Below, piece after piece: positions 26,249 to 33,926 of a DNA stretch of 35,824 bases. Each line of letters starts with the position of its first letter. Position 1 is the stretch's first letter. The DNA is taken from the NCBI RefSeq assembly GCF_018555435.2, contig NZ_JAFEJT020000032.1, positions 1 to 35,824 of the forward strand, read 5' to 3'. A program made the translations under genes and the position numbers. The stretch comes from Bifidobacterium amazonense. Its GTDB lineage: Bacteria; Actinomycetota; Actinomycetes; Actinomycetales; Bifidobacteriaceae. The notes under the pieces were generated by a model that saw only the letters and a program-made list of their open reading frames with translations, was not told where the DNA came from and did not search any database.

Positions 26249-26262
26249 GGTAGGGCCACTTA

Positions 26263-26446
26263 TCGCGACATATAACCGAAACTCTCACGATCATTCAAAC
26301 GTTCCTCGTCGAACGTAAACGACAATCAAACAAACCAACAGAATTACAGACAACACGCCGACGGCAGACACAGAACTACGTAGAAGATTACAGGAACTAC
26401 GCAGGTGACTACAGTCGGCAATCGGAAATCACGAAAGGAACATCAC
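26263..26446 (+). promoter_or_regulatory. AT-richer leader region upstream of phnW
   Basis: This stretch is markedly less GC-rich than the genes. TATAAC at 26271-26276 could be a -10 box; the sequence 17 bp upstream lies in the outer arm of the palindrome and is not a good -35. A small hairpin ACGTTC-CTCGTC-GAACGT lies at 26299-26316. A phnW promoter here is likely, because the composite palindrome would probably interrupt read-through from the transporter operon. Confidence 0.4.
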
Positions 26447-27655
26447 ATGGCAAACGAATACAAGCTGCTCACCCCCGGCCCGCTGACCACCACGCGCACC
26501 GTCAAGGAGGAAATGCTCTTCGACCACTGCACGTGGGACGAGGACTACCAGCAGATCACGCAGAAGATCCGCCGCCAGCTGCTCGAGCTCGCGCACTGCG
26601 ACCCGGCCGAATACACCGCCGTGCTTATGCAGGGCTCCGGCACGTTCGGCGTGGAGAGCGTGCTGACCAGCGTGATCGGCAAGGACGAGAAGGTGCTGCT
26701 GTGCACCAACGGCGCGTACGGCGACCGTCAGGTCAAGATCTGCGAGCACGCCGGTATCAACTACGTGCAGTACGCCGAGCCGTACGACCGCATCCCGGAC
26801 GCGAACAAGGTCGACGAGTACCTGCGCAACGATCCGTCCATCACGCACGTGTCGATGATCCACTCCGAGACCACGTCCGGCCTGCTCAACGACATCGCCG
26901 CGGTCGCCACCGTCGCCAAGGCGCACGGATGCACGTTCATGGTCGACGCGATGAGCTCGTTCGGCGGCGTGGACATCCCGGTGGCCGGCTGGGGCATCGA
27001 CTTCCTCGTCTCCTCGGCGAACAAGTGCATCCAGGGCGTGCCGGGCTTCAGCTTCATCATCTGCAACAAGGCCAAGCTCGAGGCGTCGAAGGGCAAGGCG
27101 CGCAGCCTCTCGCTCGACCTGTGGGACCAGTGGAACACGCTCGAGAAGGCGAACGGCAAGTGGCGCTACACCTCGCCGACCCACGTGGTGCTCGCGTTCT
27201 CCAAGGCGCTCGACGAGATGTTCGCCGAAGGCGGCATCCCCGTGCGCTCCGCCCGCTACGCGCTCAACAACCACCTGCTCATCGCGCGCATGAAGGCGCT
27301 GGGCTTCCGCGTGTTCCTCGACGCGAACCAGGGACCGATCATCACCACGTTCCTGTACCCGGAAGGCACCACCTTCGACTTCCATGACATGTACGAGTTC
27401 ATCAAGGAGCGCGGCTACGCGATCTACCCGGGCAAGCTCACCGACGAGGAGACGTTCCGCCTCGGCAACATCGGCGAGATCTACGCCGACGACATCGAGA
27501 AGGTGACCGAACTGCTGGCCCTGTACATGGGCGAGCGCGGGCTGCTCGAGGCGGCCACGGGTTCGGATTCCGTGCCGGCCGCGATCGCCGCGATGGACGC
27601 CGCCGGCGAGCCGATCAAGGCCGCAGCGCCGGCCGGCGTGAAGCTCTCCGCGTGA
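26447..27655 (+). CDS. phnW: 2-aminoethylphosphonate:pyruvate aminotransferase
   Basis: PhnW moves the amino group of 2-aminoethylphosphonate to pyruvate, giving phosphonoacetaldehyde and alanine. The 402-residue protein is a fold-type I PLP enzyme: YKLLTPGPLTTT at the start, MQGSGTFGVES, DAMSSFGGVDIP, and Lys193 in SSANKCIQGVPGF as the Schiff-base lysine. It is about 35 residues longer than usual because of an Ala/Gly-rich C-terminal tail after MGERGLLEA. ATG 26447 has GAAAGGA seven bases upstream. PhnX follows after a giant stem-loop, and the importer genes precede it, giving a complete AEP uptake and degradation module. Confidence 0.96.
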   Translation: MANEYKLLTPGPLTTTRTVKEEMLFDHCTWDEDYQQITQKIRRQLLELAHCDPAEYTAVLMQGSGTFGVESVLTSVIGKDEKVLLCTNGAYGDRQVKICEHAGINYVQYAEPYDRIPDANKVDEYLRNDPSITHVSMIHSETTSGLLNDIAAVATVAKAHGCTFMVDAMSSFGGVDIPVAGWGIDFLVSSANKCIQGVPGFSFIICNKAKLEASKGKARSLSLDLWDQWNTLEKANGKWRYTSPTHVVLAFSKALDEMFAEGGIPVRSARYALNNHLLIARMKALGFRVFLDANQGPIITTFLYPEGTTFDFHDMYEFIKERGYAIYPGKLTDEETFRLGNIGEIYADDIEKVTELLALYMGERGLLEAATGSDSVPAAIAAMDAAGEPIKAAAPAGVKLSA

Positions 27656-27679
27656 CGTGACGGGCATATCGGGTGTGAC

Positions 27680-27810
27680 GACGTGGAGGTGCGGTATGCG
27701 TTGCCCGATACGCTCCAAGGCCGCTCGGCCTCGCTCCGGCATGTGCACGCGAAGCTTAGCACATGCCTGCGCTGCTTACGATCGGGCAACGCATACCGCA
27801 CCTCCACGTC
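27680..27810 (+). repeat. Giant stem-loop 3 between phnW and phnX (30-bp perfect stem)
   Basis: The arms 27680-27709 and 27781-27810 are perfectly complementary over 30 bp. The 71-base loop starts ACGCTCCAAGGCCGCTCGG and ends TTACG, as in stem-loops 1 and 2, but carries an insert with its own 9-bp hairpin (GGCATGTGC 27738-27746, GCACATGCC 27759-27767). It starts 25 bp after the phnW stop. It could act as an attenuator or mRNA-stabilising structure between phnW and phnX, or be a dispersed DNA element. Confidence 0.92.
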
Positions 27811-27881
27811 TTGCGATTGCCCGATTTCGTTGATTTCGTTCACTATTACCATTTGACTGCCAACATATAAGGATTGGGAAC

Positions 27882-28661
27882 ATGAGCCGTTTTGAAGCCG
27901 TTATTTTCGATTGGGCCGGCACCACCGTGGACTACGGGTGCTTTGCGCCGGTGCGCGCGTTCCAGGAGGCGTTCCGCGAGTTCGGCGTGGAGCCGACCAT
28001 GGACGAGACCCGCAAGCCGATGGGCATGCTCAAGCATGACCACATCAACACGATGCTGCACATGGACCGCATCGCCCGCGCATGGGAGGACGAGCACGGC
28101 GCGGCGCCGACCGACGCGGATGTGGACGCCGTGTACGCGCATTTCGAGCCGAAGCTGCTGAGCATCCTCAACGGCTTCGCGGATCCGAAGCCGGGCGTGG
28201 TGGATGCGGTGGCCGAGCTGCGTGCCGCCGGCATCAAGATCGGTTCGACCACCGGCTACACGGACAAGATGATGGAGATCGTCGTGCCGCAGGCCGCCGC
28301 GAACGGCTATGCGCCGGACTTCTGGATCAGCCCGGACGGGACGAACGGCTTCGGCCGCCCCTACCCGTACATGGTGTTCCGCAACCTTGAGAAGCTGGGC
28401 GTGACCGATGTGCGCCGCGCCGCGAAGGTGGGCGACACCCTCTCCGACATCCGCGAGGGCAAGAACGCCGGCGTGTTCACGATCGGCGTGACCGAAGGCA
28501 GCTCGCAGATGGCCCTGAGCGAGGACGAGTTCGACGCCCTCTCCCCCGCCGACAAGGATGCGGCCCGTGCGGCCGCGCGTGACGCGTTCGTCGCCGCGGG
28601 CGCCGACGCCGTCATCGACACGATGGCCGAGCTGCCGACGCTGCTCGCCGAAATCGCCTGA
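27882..28661 (+). CDS. phnX: Phosphonoacetaldehyde hydrolase (phosphonatase)
   Basis: PhnX cleaves the C-P bond of phosphonoacetaldehyde, releasing acetaldehyde and phosphate. The 259-residue HAD-family protein has the nucleophile Asp10 in FDWAGTTVDYG, the Schiff-base lysine Lys51 in MGMLKHDHI, GSTTGYTDKMM and the Mg-binding KVGDTLSDIREG. This Lys plus DWAGTTVD is specific to phosphonatase within the HAD family. AAGGAT precedes the ATG. The 226 bp between phnW and phnX are mostly filled by giant stem-loop 3. Confidence 0.96.
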   Translation: MSRFEAVIFDWAGTTVDYGCFAPVRAFQEAFREFGVEPTMDETRKPMGMLKHDHINTMLHMDRIARAWEDEHGAAPTDADVDAVYAHFEPKLLSILNGFADPKPGVVDAVAELRAAGIKIGSTTGYTDKMMEIVVPQAAANGYAPDFWISPDGTNGFGRPYPYMVFRNLEKLGVTDVRRAAKVGDTLSDIREGKNAGVFTIGVTEGSSQMALSEDEFDALSPADKDAARAAARDAFVAAGADAVIDTMAELPTLLAEIA

Positions 28662-28723
28662 CTCATCTGCCCATCATGAGCCATTGAACCTCTTGGTCGT
28701 CATCTCGCCATTTTTTCGGGGGA

Positions 28724-28936
28724 GTTTGACGATCGAGAGGCTATTTTGCCTTCTTGTCGAAGTCAGTTTGACGATCGAGAGGCTGATTCCTGAGGCAACG
28801 ACGCCTCAGACCGACCAAAACCGGCCATTCGCCATCGGGAAATCAAGCCGTCCGCGGCGTCTCTTGCCGGTCGTTAGCCTCTCGATCGTCAAACCGATCA
28901 CCGCAAACCTCGAAATTAGCCTCTCAATCGTCAAAC
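28724..28936. repeat. Mirror-image array of a 19-bp repeat with a 42-bp period
   Basis: GTTTGACGATCGAGAGGCT occurs at 28724-28742 and 28766-28784. Its reverse complement occurs at 28876-28894 and, with one change, at 28918-28936. Start-to-start distances are 42, 110 and 42 bp, so the element has dyad symmetry about 28830. The perfect hairpin CTGAGGC-AACGAC-GCCTCAG (28790-28809) lies inside. A decayed fifth copy (AGCCTATCGACC) starts at 28960, again 42 bp on. The array lies between convergent genes and contains no gene. Confidence 0.88.
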
Positions 28937-28981
28937 TGACCACCGCAGACCACTGAATCAGCCTATCGACCAGTCTCATCA

Positions 28982-29032
28982 CGAAAAGTCCCTGTCCGTT
29001 ACATCAATCCCGTAGCAGACAGAGACTTTTCG
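28982..29032. terminator. Bidirectional terminator hairpin between phnX and the asparaginase-family gene
   Basis: CGAAAAGTC-C-CTGTC (28982-28996) pairs with GACAG-A-GACTTTTCG (29018-29032), with one mismatch, over a 21-base loop. The A/T-rich outer stem gives CTTTTCG on both strands. It lies between the convergent phnX transcript and the left-reading isoaspartyl peptidase transcript, where a terminator for both is expected. The rest of 28662-29107 is the repeat array described separately. Confidence 0.7.
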
Positions 29033-29107
29033 CATATGTCGCCTTGCCCCGATGATCGAGGGGCCACGGACAATTCAACGCCATCCAGGCAACACAGGCC
29101 CGTCCTT

Positions 29108-30079
29108 TCACCCGTTGACGCGTTCGCCGGCGGCGCTGCGGTAGCCGAAGTTCATCATCTCGCTGTTGTAGGCGACTACTCCTCGGCCGGTCGCCGGCAG
29201 CACGATCATGCCGCCGTCGCCGTGATGGGCGGCGACCTCCCCGAGCGTGGCCACGGCCGCGTCGTGCACGGATTCGCCGGCGAAGCGCACGCGATCCGAC
29301 ACCTGATGGGCCGCCACCGCCTTGATGAACGCCTCGCCGATGCCGGTGCAGGAAACCGCCACGGTCCGCTGGTCGGCGAATGTGCCGCATCCGGGCAACG
29401 GGGAGTCGCCCACGCGGCCGTGCATCTGGTTCGTGATGCCGCCGGTGGAGGTGCCGGCCGCGATCCGCCCGGCCGCGTCGCGCGCCACCGCCCCGATCGT
29501 GCCGTGCTTCTCGTCGCCGATCACGCCGGTTCCATCGCCGCCGGCATGCTTGGCCCATGCATCGCCTCCGGCCTGCGCCTCGGCCAGCGAGCGCCGCCGA
29601 GCCTCGGTGATGAAGTATTCGTTCGGCCGCGTCTCCACGCCCCATGCGGCGATTTCCTCGTCGGTCGGATCCGCGAGCAGCACGTGCTTGGTCTGGTCTT
29701 TGACGGCCTGCGCCGCGTCGATCGGGTTCTTCACCGTGCTCACGCCGGCGACCGCCCCGACCTCCCCGTCGCCGGTCATCAGGCAGGCGTCCATGCGTGC
29801 CAGCCCGTCGCTGGTGAGCGCCGCTCCGCGTCCGGCGTTGAATTCGGGCGCATCCTCCATGACGTGAATGGCCGCGATCACCGCTTCCTCGGCCGCGCCT
29901 CCGGCCTGAAGCACCGCATATCCGGCGTCCAGCGCGCGGGTCAGGTCGGCTTTCACCTGCGCAGAGCGTTCCGGCGTATGGTGTTTGCCACGATCCCCCG
30001 CCCCGGCGTGGATGATCAATGTGATGCCGTCTTCGCTGCCCGCCGATTCGACGGTCGCCAATGCGGTGGCCTGTGTCAT
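29108..30079 (-). CDS. Isoaspartyl peptidase/L-asparaginase (Ntn-hydrolase, plant-type)
   Basis: The 323-residue protein is a Thr-dependent N-terminal-nucleophile hydrolase that removes isoaspartyl residues from peptides or deamidates asparagine. LIIHAGAGDRGKHH is the N-terminal motif, EFNAGRGAALTSDG follows, and Thr194 in KHGTIGAVARD is the autocleavage nucleophile. GTSTGGITNQMHGRVGDSPLPG and CTGIGEAFIK are further family segments. ATG 30079 is chosen because AAGGAGG lies upstream at a good distance. The gene starts 50 bp after the stop of the MocR-type regulator gene and is likely in the same transcript. Confidence 0.93.
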   Translation of the reverse strand: MTQATALATVESAGSEDGITLIIHAGAGDRGKHHTPERSAQVKADLTRALDAGYAVLQAGGAAEEAVIAAIHVMEDAPEFNAGRGAALTSDGLARMDACLMTGDGEVGAVAGVSTVKNPIDAAQAVKDQTKHVLLADPTDEEIAAWGVETRPNEYFITEARRRSLAEAQAGGDAWAKHAGGDGTGVIGDEKHGTIGAVARDAAGRIAAGTSTGGITNQMHGRVGDSPLPGCGTFADQRTVAVSCTGIGEAFIKAVAAHQVSDRVRFAGESVHDAAVATLGEVAAHHGDGGMIVLPATGRGVVAYNSEMMNFGYRSAAGERVNG

Positions 30080-30129
30080 GATGCTGTCCTCCTTGATGCG
30101 GTGCCATGTCGGCATGGCACCGATGTCCA

Positions 30130-32016
30130 TTATCGGTCGGTCGCCGTCTCGCGGCCATCGCGATGCCGCAGCCGTGCCGCGACCGCCTCGCAGATGGCCC
30201 GCACGCCGCGGTCGAGATTCGATTCGTCCGGCCGCACGAAGTTGAGCCGGATGTGCGCATCGTCGGTCTCATCCACGTCGAACACGCCGCCGGGCATGAA
30301 CGTGACGCCTTGCGCGCGGCAGTCGGCGAGCAGATCGAGCGCACGCACACCGTCCGGCAGCGTGGCCCACACGTAATATCCCCCGTCCGGCACGATCCAG
30401 CTCATGCCGTCCGGCGCGAATCGCCGCAACGCCGCGACCGCAACATCCCGTCGGGACCGGTACGCGGCCGTCAGCGCGCGCACATGCTCGGCGATCCGCC
30501 CTTCGCGCAGCAGTTCCAGGCAGATGCGCTGCGACGACGTGCTCGTATGCTGGTCGACCATGCGCCGCAACGCCGCCAGCCGAGCGATCACATGCGGGTC
30601 GGCCACGACCCATCCGGTGCGTAGCCCGGAGGTCACGGTCTTCGAGAACGTCGACAGGTACATCACGTATCCCGCGTTCTCCATGCCGGCGAGCGGCACC
30701 GGTCGCTTGTTCCGCTCGCTCGTACCAGCCGCCGCGTACACGCGCGCCGGATCCTGCGACAGTCGCGTGTCGGAAGACCGTCGCATGCCGGAAGACCGTC
30801 GCCGGACCGACGGCCGCTCCGCCCCGTACCACAGTTCCCCATACGCGTCGTCCTCGACGATCAGGCACTGGTATCGCCGCGCCACGTCGACGAGTTCACG
30901 CCGTCGGTCGGCGGGCAGCGTGGTGCCGGTGGGGTTCTGGAACGTGGGCACCGTGTAGATGAGTTTGGGACGGAACCGCGCGCAGTAGCCGTCGAGCAGG
31001 TCGGTGCGCATGCCGTGTTCGTCCATCGGCACGCCGACGATGCGCGCGTCGGCCGAGCGGAACGTCTGCAATGCCGGGAAGAACGTGGACTGTTCGACGA
31101 GCACGCGGTCGCCGGGGTTGACGAACGCGCGCACGATCAGGTCGATGCCCTGTTCCGAGCCGGACAGCACCATCACGTTGCGCGCGGAGCATTGCACGCC
31201 GCGCGTGCGCATGTGATCGGCGAGCAGTTCGCGCAGTTCGCCGAACCCTTCGATCGGCGACTCCGGCTGCCCGTCGAAGTCGTGCGATGCGAACGCTTCG
31301 AGACTGACCGCACGCAGCAGGTCGTCGGGGATGTCGGCCGGGTTGGGCGAGCCGGTAGCGAAGTCGATGATGCGACCGTTCGCACCGGCGCCGCCGCGTT
31401 GCGCGCGATCGGCTTCGGCGATGTCGTGGTACGTGAACCGGTTGGAATAGTCGCTGAACAATACCGACCACGGCGGCCGGATGACGGTCGGTTCGGGGTC
31501 GGTCTCGGCCGTCGGCCGTGTGTCGCGGATCGTGACGACCTGCGGACGTTGGGCGGAGGCCGGGTCGAGGACCGGCGTGGGACACGATGCGACGCGTGTG
31601 ATGCGCGATGCGCGCTCCGTCTCCCCGACCGACGCCGGCGACGGGGGAACAGCCGCAGCCGATGATGCCGGGTCCTGCGATTCAAACGACGTCATGGATG
31701 AGGACGGCGGCGTTACGGCCGTTGTCATATGGGATGTCCGGAACGTCTGAAATGCCCGGGATGTCGACCGAACCGTCCGGGCCGGCAGCACGAATGTTCC
31801 CCGGCCGACCCGAGACGCGATCAGCCCTTCGTCCTTGAGCTGCTGGTAGGCCTGCAGGATGGTGGCGCGGTTGACCGACAGCCGGGCGGCGAGCTCGCGT
31901 TCGGGCGGCAGCCGATAGCCTTCGGCGAGCGCGCCGGAGACGATCTGTTCGCGCAGTTCGCCGGCCAGCTGCCGGTACATCGGTACGGTGCTGTGCCGGT
32001 CGAGATACATCTGCAT
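30130..32016 (-). CDS. MocR-family regulator (GntR HTH fused to aminotransferase-like domain), probable PdxR
   Basis: The 628-residue protein has a GntR-type winged helix (residues about 8-78: VPMYRQLAGELREQIVSG, LPPERELAARLSVNRATI, GRGTFVLPA). A disordered linker of about 100 residues follows, then a fold-type I aminotransferase domain (about 185-620). Lys459 in STFSKTVTSGLRTGW is the PLP-binding lysine. In the PdxR branch PLP or its precursor is sensed by this domain to control pdxS and pdxT; the adjacency to pdxST makes that assignment likely. An Arg/Ser-rich insert (about 404-425) has near-repeated 17-bp DNA. ATG 32016 has AGGAGG seven bases upstream and is preferred over ATG 32049. Confidence 0.88.
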   Translation of the reverse strand: MQMYLDRHSTVPMYRQLAGELREQIVSGALAEGYRLPPERELAARLSVNRATILQAYQQLKDEGLIASRVGRGTFVLPARTVRSTSRAFQTFRTSHMTTAVTPPSSSMTSFESQDPASSAAAVPPSPASVGETERASRITRVASCPTPVLDPASAQRPQVVTIRDTRPTAETDPEPTVIRPPWSVLFSDYSNRFTYHDIAEADRAQRGGAGANGRIIDFATGSPNPADIPDDLLRAVSLEAFASHDFDGQPESPIEGFGELRELLADHMRTRGVQCSARNVMVLSGSEQGIDLIVRAFVNPGDRVLVEQSTFFPALQTFRSADARIVGVPMDEHGMRTDLLDGYCARFRPKLIYTVPTFQNPTGTTLPADRRRELVDVARRYQCLIVEDDAYGELWYGAERPSVRRRSSGMRRSSDTRLSQDPARVYAAAGTSERNKRPVPLAGMENAGYVMYLSTFSKTVTSGLRTGWVVADPHVIARLAALRRMVDQHTSTSSQRICLELLREGRIAEHVRALTAAYRSRRDVAVAALRRFAPDGMSWIVPDGGYYVWATLPDGVRALDLLADCRAQGVTFMPGGVFDVDETDDAHIRLNFVRPDESNLDRGVRAICEAVAARLRHRDGRETATDR

Positions 32017-32087
32017 ACGCTCGCCTCCTGCCCGCCGTTCATCGGTCATGACGCTTGGTCACGCGTCACACCGCCACCCTACTCCTC

Positions 32088-32140
32088 GCGTGGCGGTTTT
32101 CTCCCACTGACGCCACGTCAGCGAGAGAAAACCGCCACGC
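32088..32140. terminator. Nested 16-bp stem-loop between pdxT and the MocR gene
   Basis: GCGTGGCGGTTTTCTC (32088-32103) pairs perfectly with GAGAAAACCGCCACGC (32125-32140), and the loop holds a second perfect hairpin CTGACG-CCA-CGTCAG. It follows pdxT by 63 bp on the minus strand and precedes the MocR gene by about 70 bp. The A/T-rich inner stem and absence of a U-tail make it an imperfect terminator or an mRNA end barrier. Confidence 0.65.
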
Positions 32141-32202
32141 AGGGGATGGACCGGCCGCCCCTGCCGCACCCCTGCCGCACCGACGACACGACACATAGAT
32201 GC

Positions 32203-32841
32203 CTACAGCGAGAGGAACAGCTCGTGCAGCCGCGTGTCGCCTGTGAGTTCGGGATGGAACGCGGTGGCGAGGATGTTGCCCTGCCGCAGCGCGACCGGAT
32301 GCCCGTCGACGCTGGTCTTGACGCTCGCGTCCGGTCCGACCGAGACGACGTACGGTCCGCGGATGAACACGAGCGGCAGATCGGCGAGATAGTCCGCGTC
32401 GCCCGGCCGGCCGAAGTCGGCGGTCGCGGCGAACGAGCCGAGCTGACGACCGTACGCGTTGCGTCGCACGGTCGCGTCGAGCGCGCCGAAGTACACGTTC
32501 GGATCGTTGTCGAGTCGTTTTGCAAGCAGGATCATGCCGGCGCACGTGCCGAACACGGGCTTGCCGGCGGCGATGTGCGCGGCGATCGGCTCGAACAGGC
32601 CGGTCGAGCGCAGCAGCTTGCCCTGCGTGGTGGATTCGCCGCCGGGCAGGATGACGCGGTCGATCGACGCGTCGAAGTCCTCGGCGGCGCGCAGCAGCTT
32701 CCACGGCGCGCCGAGCTTGTCCAGCACGGCCGCGTGCTCGGCGAACGCGCCCTGCACGGCGAGGATGCCGGTCACGCCGTGCTTGGCGGTTTCGGCGTCG
32801 TCGGACTCTTCTTTGGATATGTATTCAACAGCTACAACCAT
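32203..32841 (-). CDS. pdxT: Pyridoxal 5'-phosphate synthase glutaminase subunit PdxT
   Basis: PdxT supplies ammonia from glutamine to PdxS for PLP synthesis. The 212-residue protein has the motif LPGGESTTQGKLL, Cys100 in VFGTCAGMILLAK as nucleophile and His196/Glu198 in TAFHPE. GVTGILAVQGAFAEH is the family's true N-terminal core, so the first 22 residues are an extension. AAGGAG lies five bases before the ATG at 32841. The gene follows pdxS after 122 bp that form a hairpin. Confidence 0.96.
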   Translation of the reverse strand: MVVAVEYISKEESDDAETAKHGVTGILAVQGAFAEHAAVLDKLGAPWKLLRAAEDFDASIDRVILPGGESTTQGKLLRSTGLFEPIAAHIAAGKPVFGTCAGMILLAKRLDNDPNVYFGALDATVRRNAYGRQLGSFAATADFGRPGDADYLADLPLVFIRGPYVVSVGPDASVKTSVDGHPVALRQGNILATAFHPELTGDTRLHELFLSL

Positions 32842-32880
32842 GTTGTCTCCTTGCGCTCCGGCTCCTCTCGCCCTCGTTCA

Positions 32881-32922
32881 GCGCTGCGCTGCAACGCTCA
32901 GCAGCGCCCTGCAGCGCAGCGC
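32881..32922 (-). other. Intercistronic 13-bp hairpin between pdxS and pdxT
   Basis: GCGCTGCGCTGCA (32881-32893) and TGCAGCGCAGCGC (32910-32922) pair perfectly. The stem-loop lies between the pdxS stop and the pdxT ribosome site on the minus strand. It may reduce pdxT expression or protect pdxS mRNA. PdxS:PdxT form a 12:12 complex, so strong imbalance would be unexpected. Confidence 0.7.
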
Positions 32923-32963
32923 ATCTTCCGCAGGAGGAGCCCGGAACTCCGTTCAGCGCGCGA

Positions 32964-33839
32964 TCACTCGCCGCGGGCGGCCATGATGGTCTGGATCTCG
33001 TCCTCGTTGATGCCGACCATCGCCTCGCCGAGGTTTTCGGAGAGCTTGGCGAGCAGGTCGGCGTCCTGCCAGTTCGCGGTGGCCTGCACGATGGCGGCGG
33101 CGCGCTTGGCCGGGTCGCCGGACTTGAAGATGCCGGAGCCGACGAACACGCCCTCGGCGCCGAGTTCCATCATGAGCGCCGCGTCGGCCGGGGTGGCCAC
33201 GCCGCCGGCGGCGAAGTTGACGACGGGCAGGCGGCCGTTGTCGTGCACGTACCTGGCGAGGTCGTACGGCACGGCGAGCTGCTTGGCGGCCTCGTAGACC
33301 TCGTCGTCACGCAGACCCACAAGTTCGCGGATCTGCTTGTTCATCGTGCGCATGTGGCGCACGGCCTGGATGACGTCGCCGGTGCCCGGCTCGCCCTTGG
33401 TGCGGATCATGGCCGCGCCTTCGGCGATGCGGCGCAGGGCCTCGCCGAGGTTCTTCGCGCCGCACACGAACGGCACGTCGAACTGGTTCTTGTCGATGTG
33501 GTACACGTCGTCGGCCGGCGAGAGCACCTCGGATTCGTCGATGTAGTCGATGTCGATGGCCTGCAGGATGCGCGCCTCGGCGATGTGGCCGATGCGCACC
33601 TTGGCCATGACCGGGATGGACACGGCGGCCTGGATGCCCTTGATCATGGCCGGATCGGACATGCGCGAGACGCCGCCGGCCGCGCGGATGTCGGCCGGGA
33701 TGCGTTCGAGCGCCATGACGGCGCATGCGCCGGCGTCCTGCGCGATCTTGGCCTGTTCGGGCGTGGTCACGTCCATGATGACGCCGCCCTTGAGCATCTG
33801 GGCGAGGTTGCGGTTGAGTTCGGCGCGGTTCTGCGTCAT
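32964..33839 (-). CDS. pdxS: Pyridoxal 5'-phosphate synthase subunit PdxS
   Basis: PdxS condenses ribose 5-phosphate, glyceraldehyde 3-phosphate and ammonia from PdxT into PLP. The 291-residue protein keeps the catalytic lysines Lys80 ([10 protein letters not shown]) and Lys148 ([10 protein letters not shown]), and [13 protein letters not shown] with Asp23. Its length is normal. The ATG at 33839 has AGGGGGA upstream. A -35/-10 pair and a duplicated operator-like site lie upstream. With the MocR gene downstream on the same strand, activation by a PdxR-type regulator is likely. Confidence 0.97.
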   Translation of the reverse strand: MTQNRAELNRNLAQMLKGGVIMDVTTPEQAKIAQDAGACAVMALERIPADIRAAGGVSRMSDPAMIKGIQAAVSIPVMAKVRIGHIAEARILQAIDIDYIDESEVLSPADDVYHIDKNQFDVPFVCGAKNLGEALRRIAEGAAMIRTKGEPGTGDVIQAVRHMRTMNKQIRELVGLRDDEVYEAAKQLAVPYDLARYVHDNGRLPVVNFAAGGVATPADAALMMELGAEGVFVGSGIFKSGDPAKRAAAIVQATANWQDADLLAKLSENLGEAMVGINEDEIQTIMAARGE

Positions 33840-33926
33840 GGTGTCCCCCTGTGGTCTGTGGTTGTGCGGTCGGCCGGCCGCGTATGGCCGGTTCGTGTCC
33901 GTTGATGTGCGATTGGCAACGCGACC

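Larger units (their letters stand above)
25958..26262. repeat. 305-bp composite palindrome with two giant stem-loops in inverted orientation
   Basis: The outer arms TAAGTGACCCTACCGG (25958-25973) and CCGGTAGGGCCACTTA (26247-26262) are inverted repeats with one mismatch. Between them lie stem-loop 1 (25972-26059), a central segment and stem-loop 2 (26159-26248). The central segment is also inverted: CTACGTTTTCG at 26059-26069 faces CGAAACGTAG at 26150-26159. Read outward from the centre, both halves have the order CGTAGG, hairpin, CCGGTAGGG, so the region is a head-to-head pair of the same element. It separates the transporter gene from phnW. It resembles a BIME-like pair in design but is much larger than classic REP elements. 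Confidence 0.88.

Noticed and set aside
26299..26316. Small hairpin upstream of phnW as a riboswitch
   Set aside because: A single 6-bp stem without further conserved structure does not support a riboswitch.
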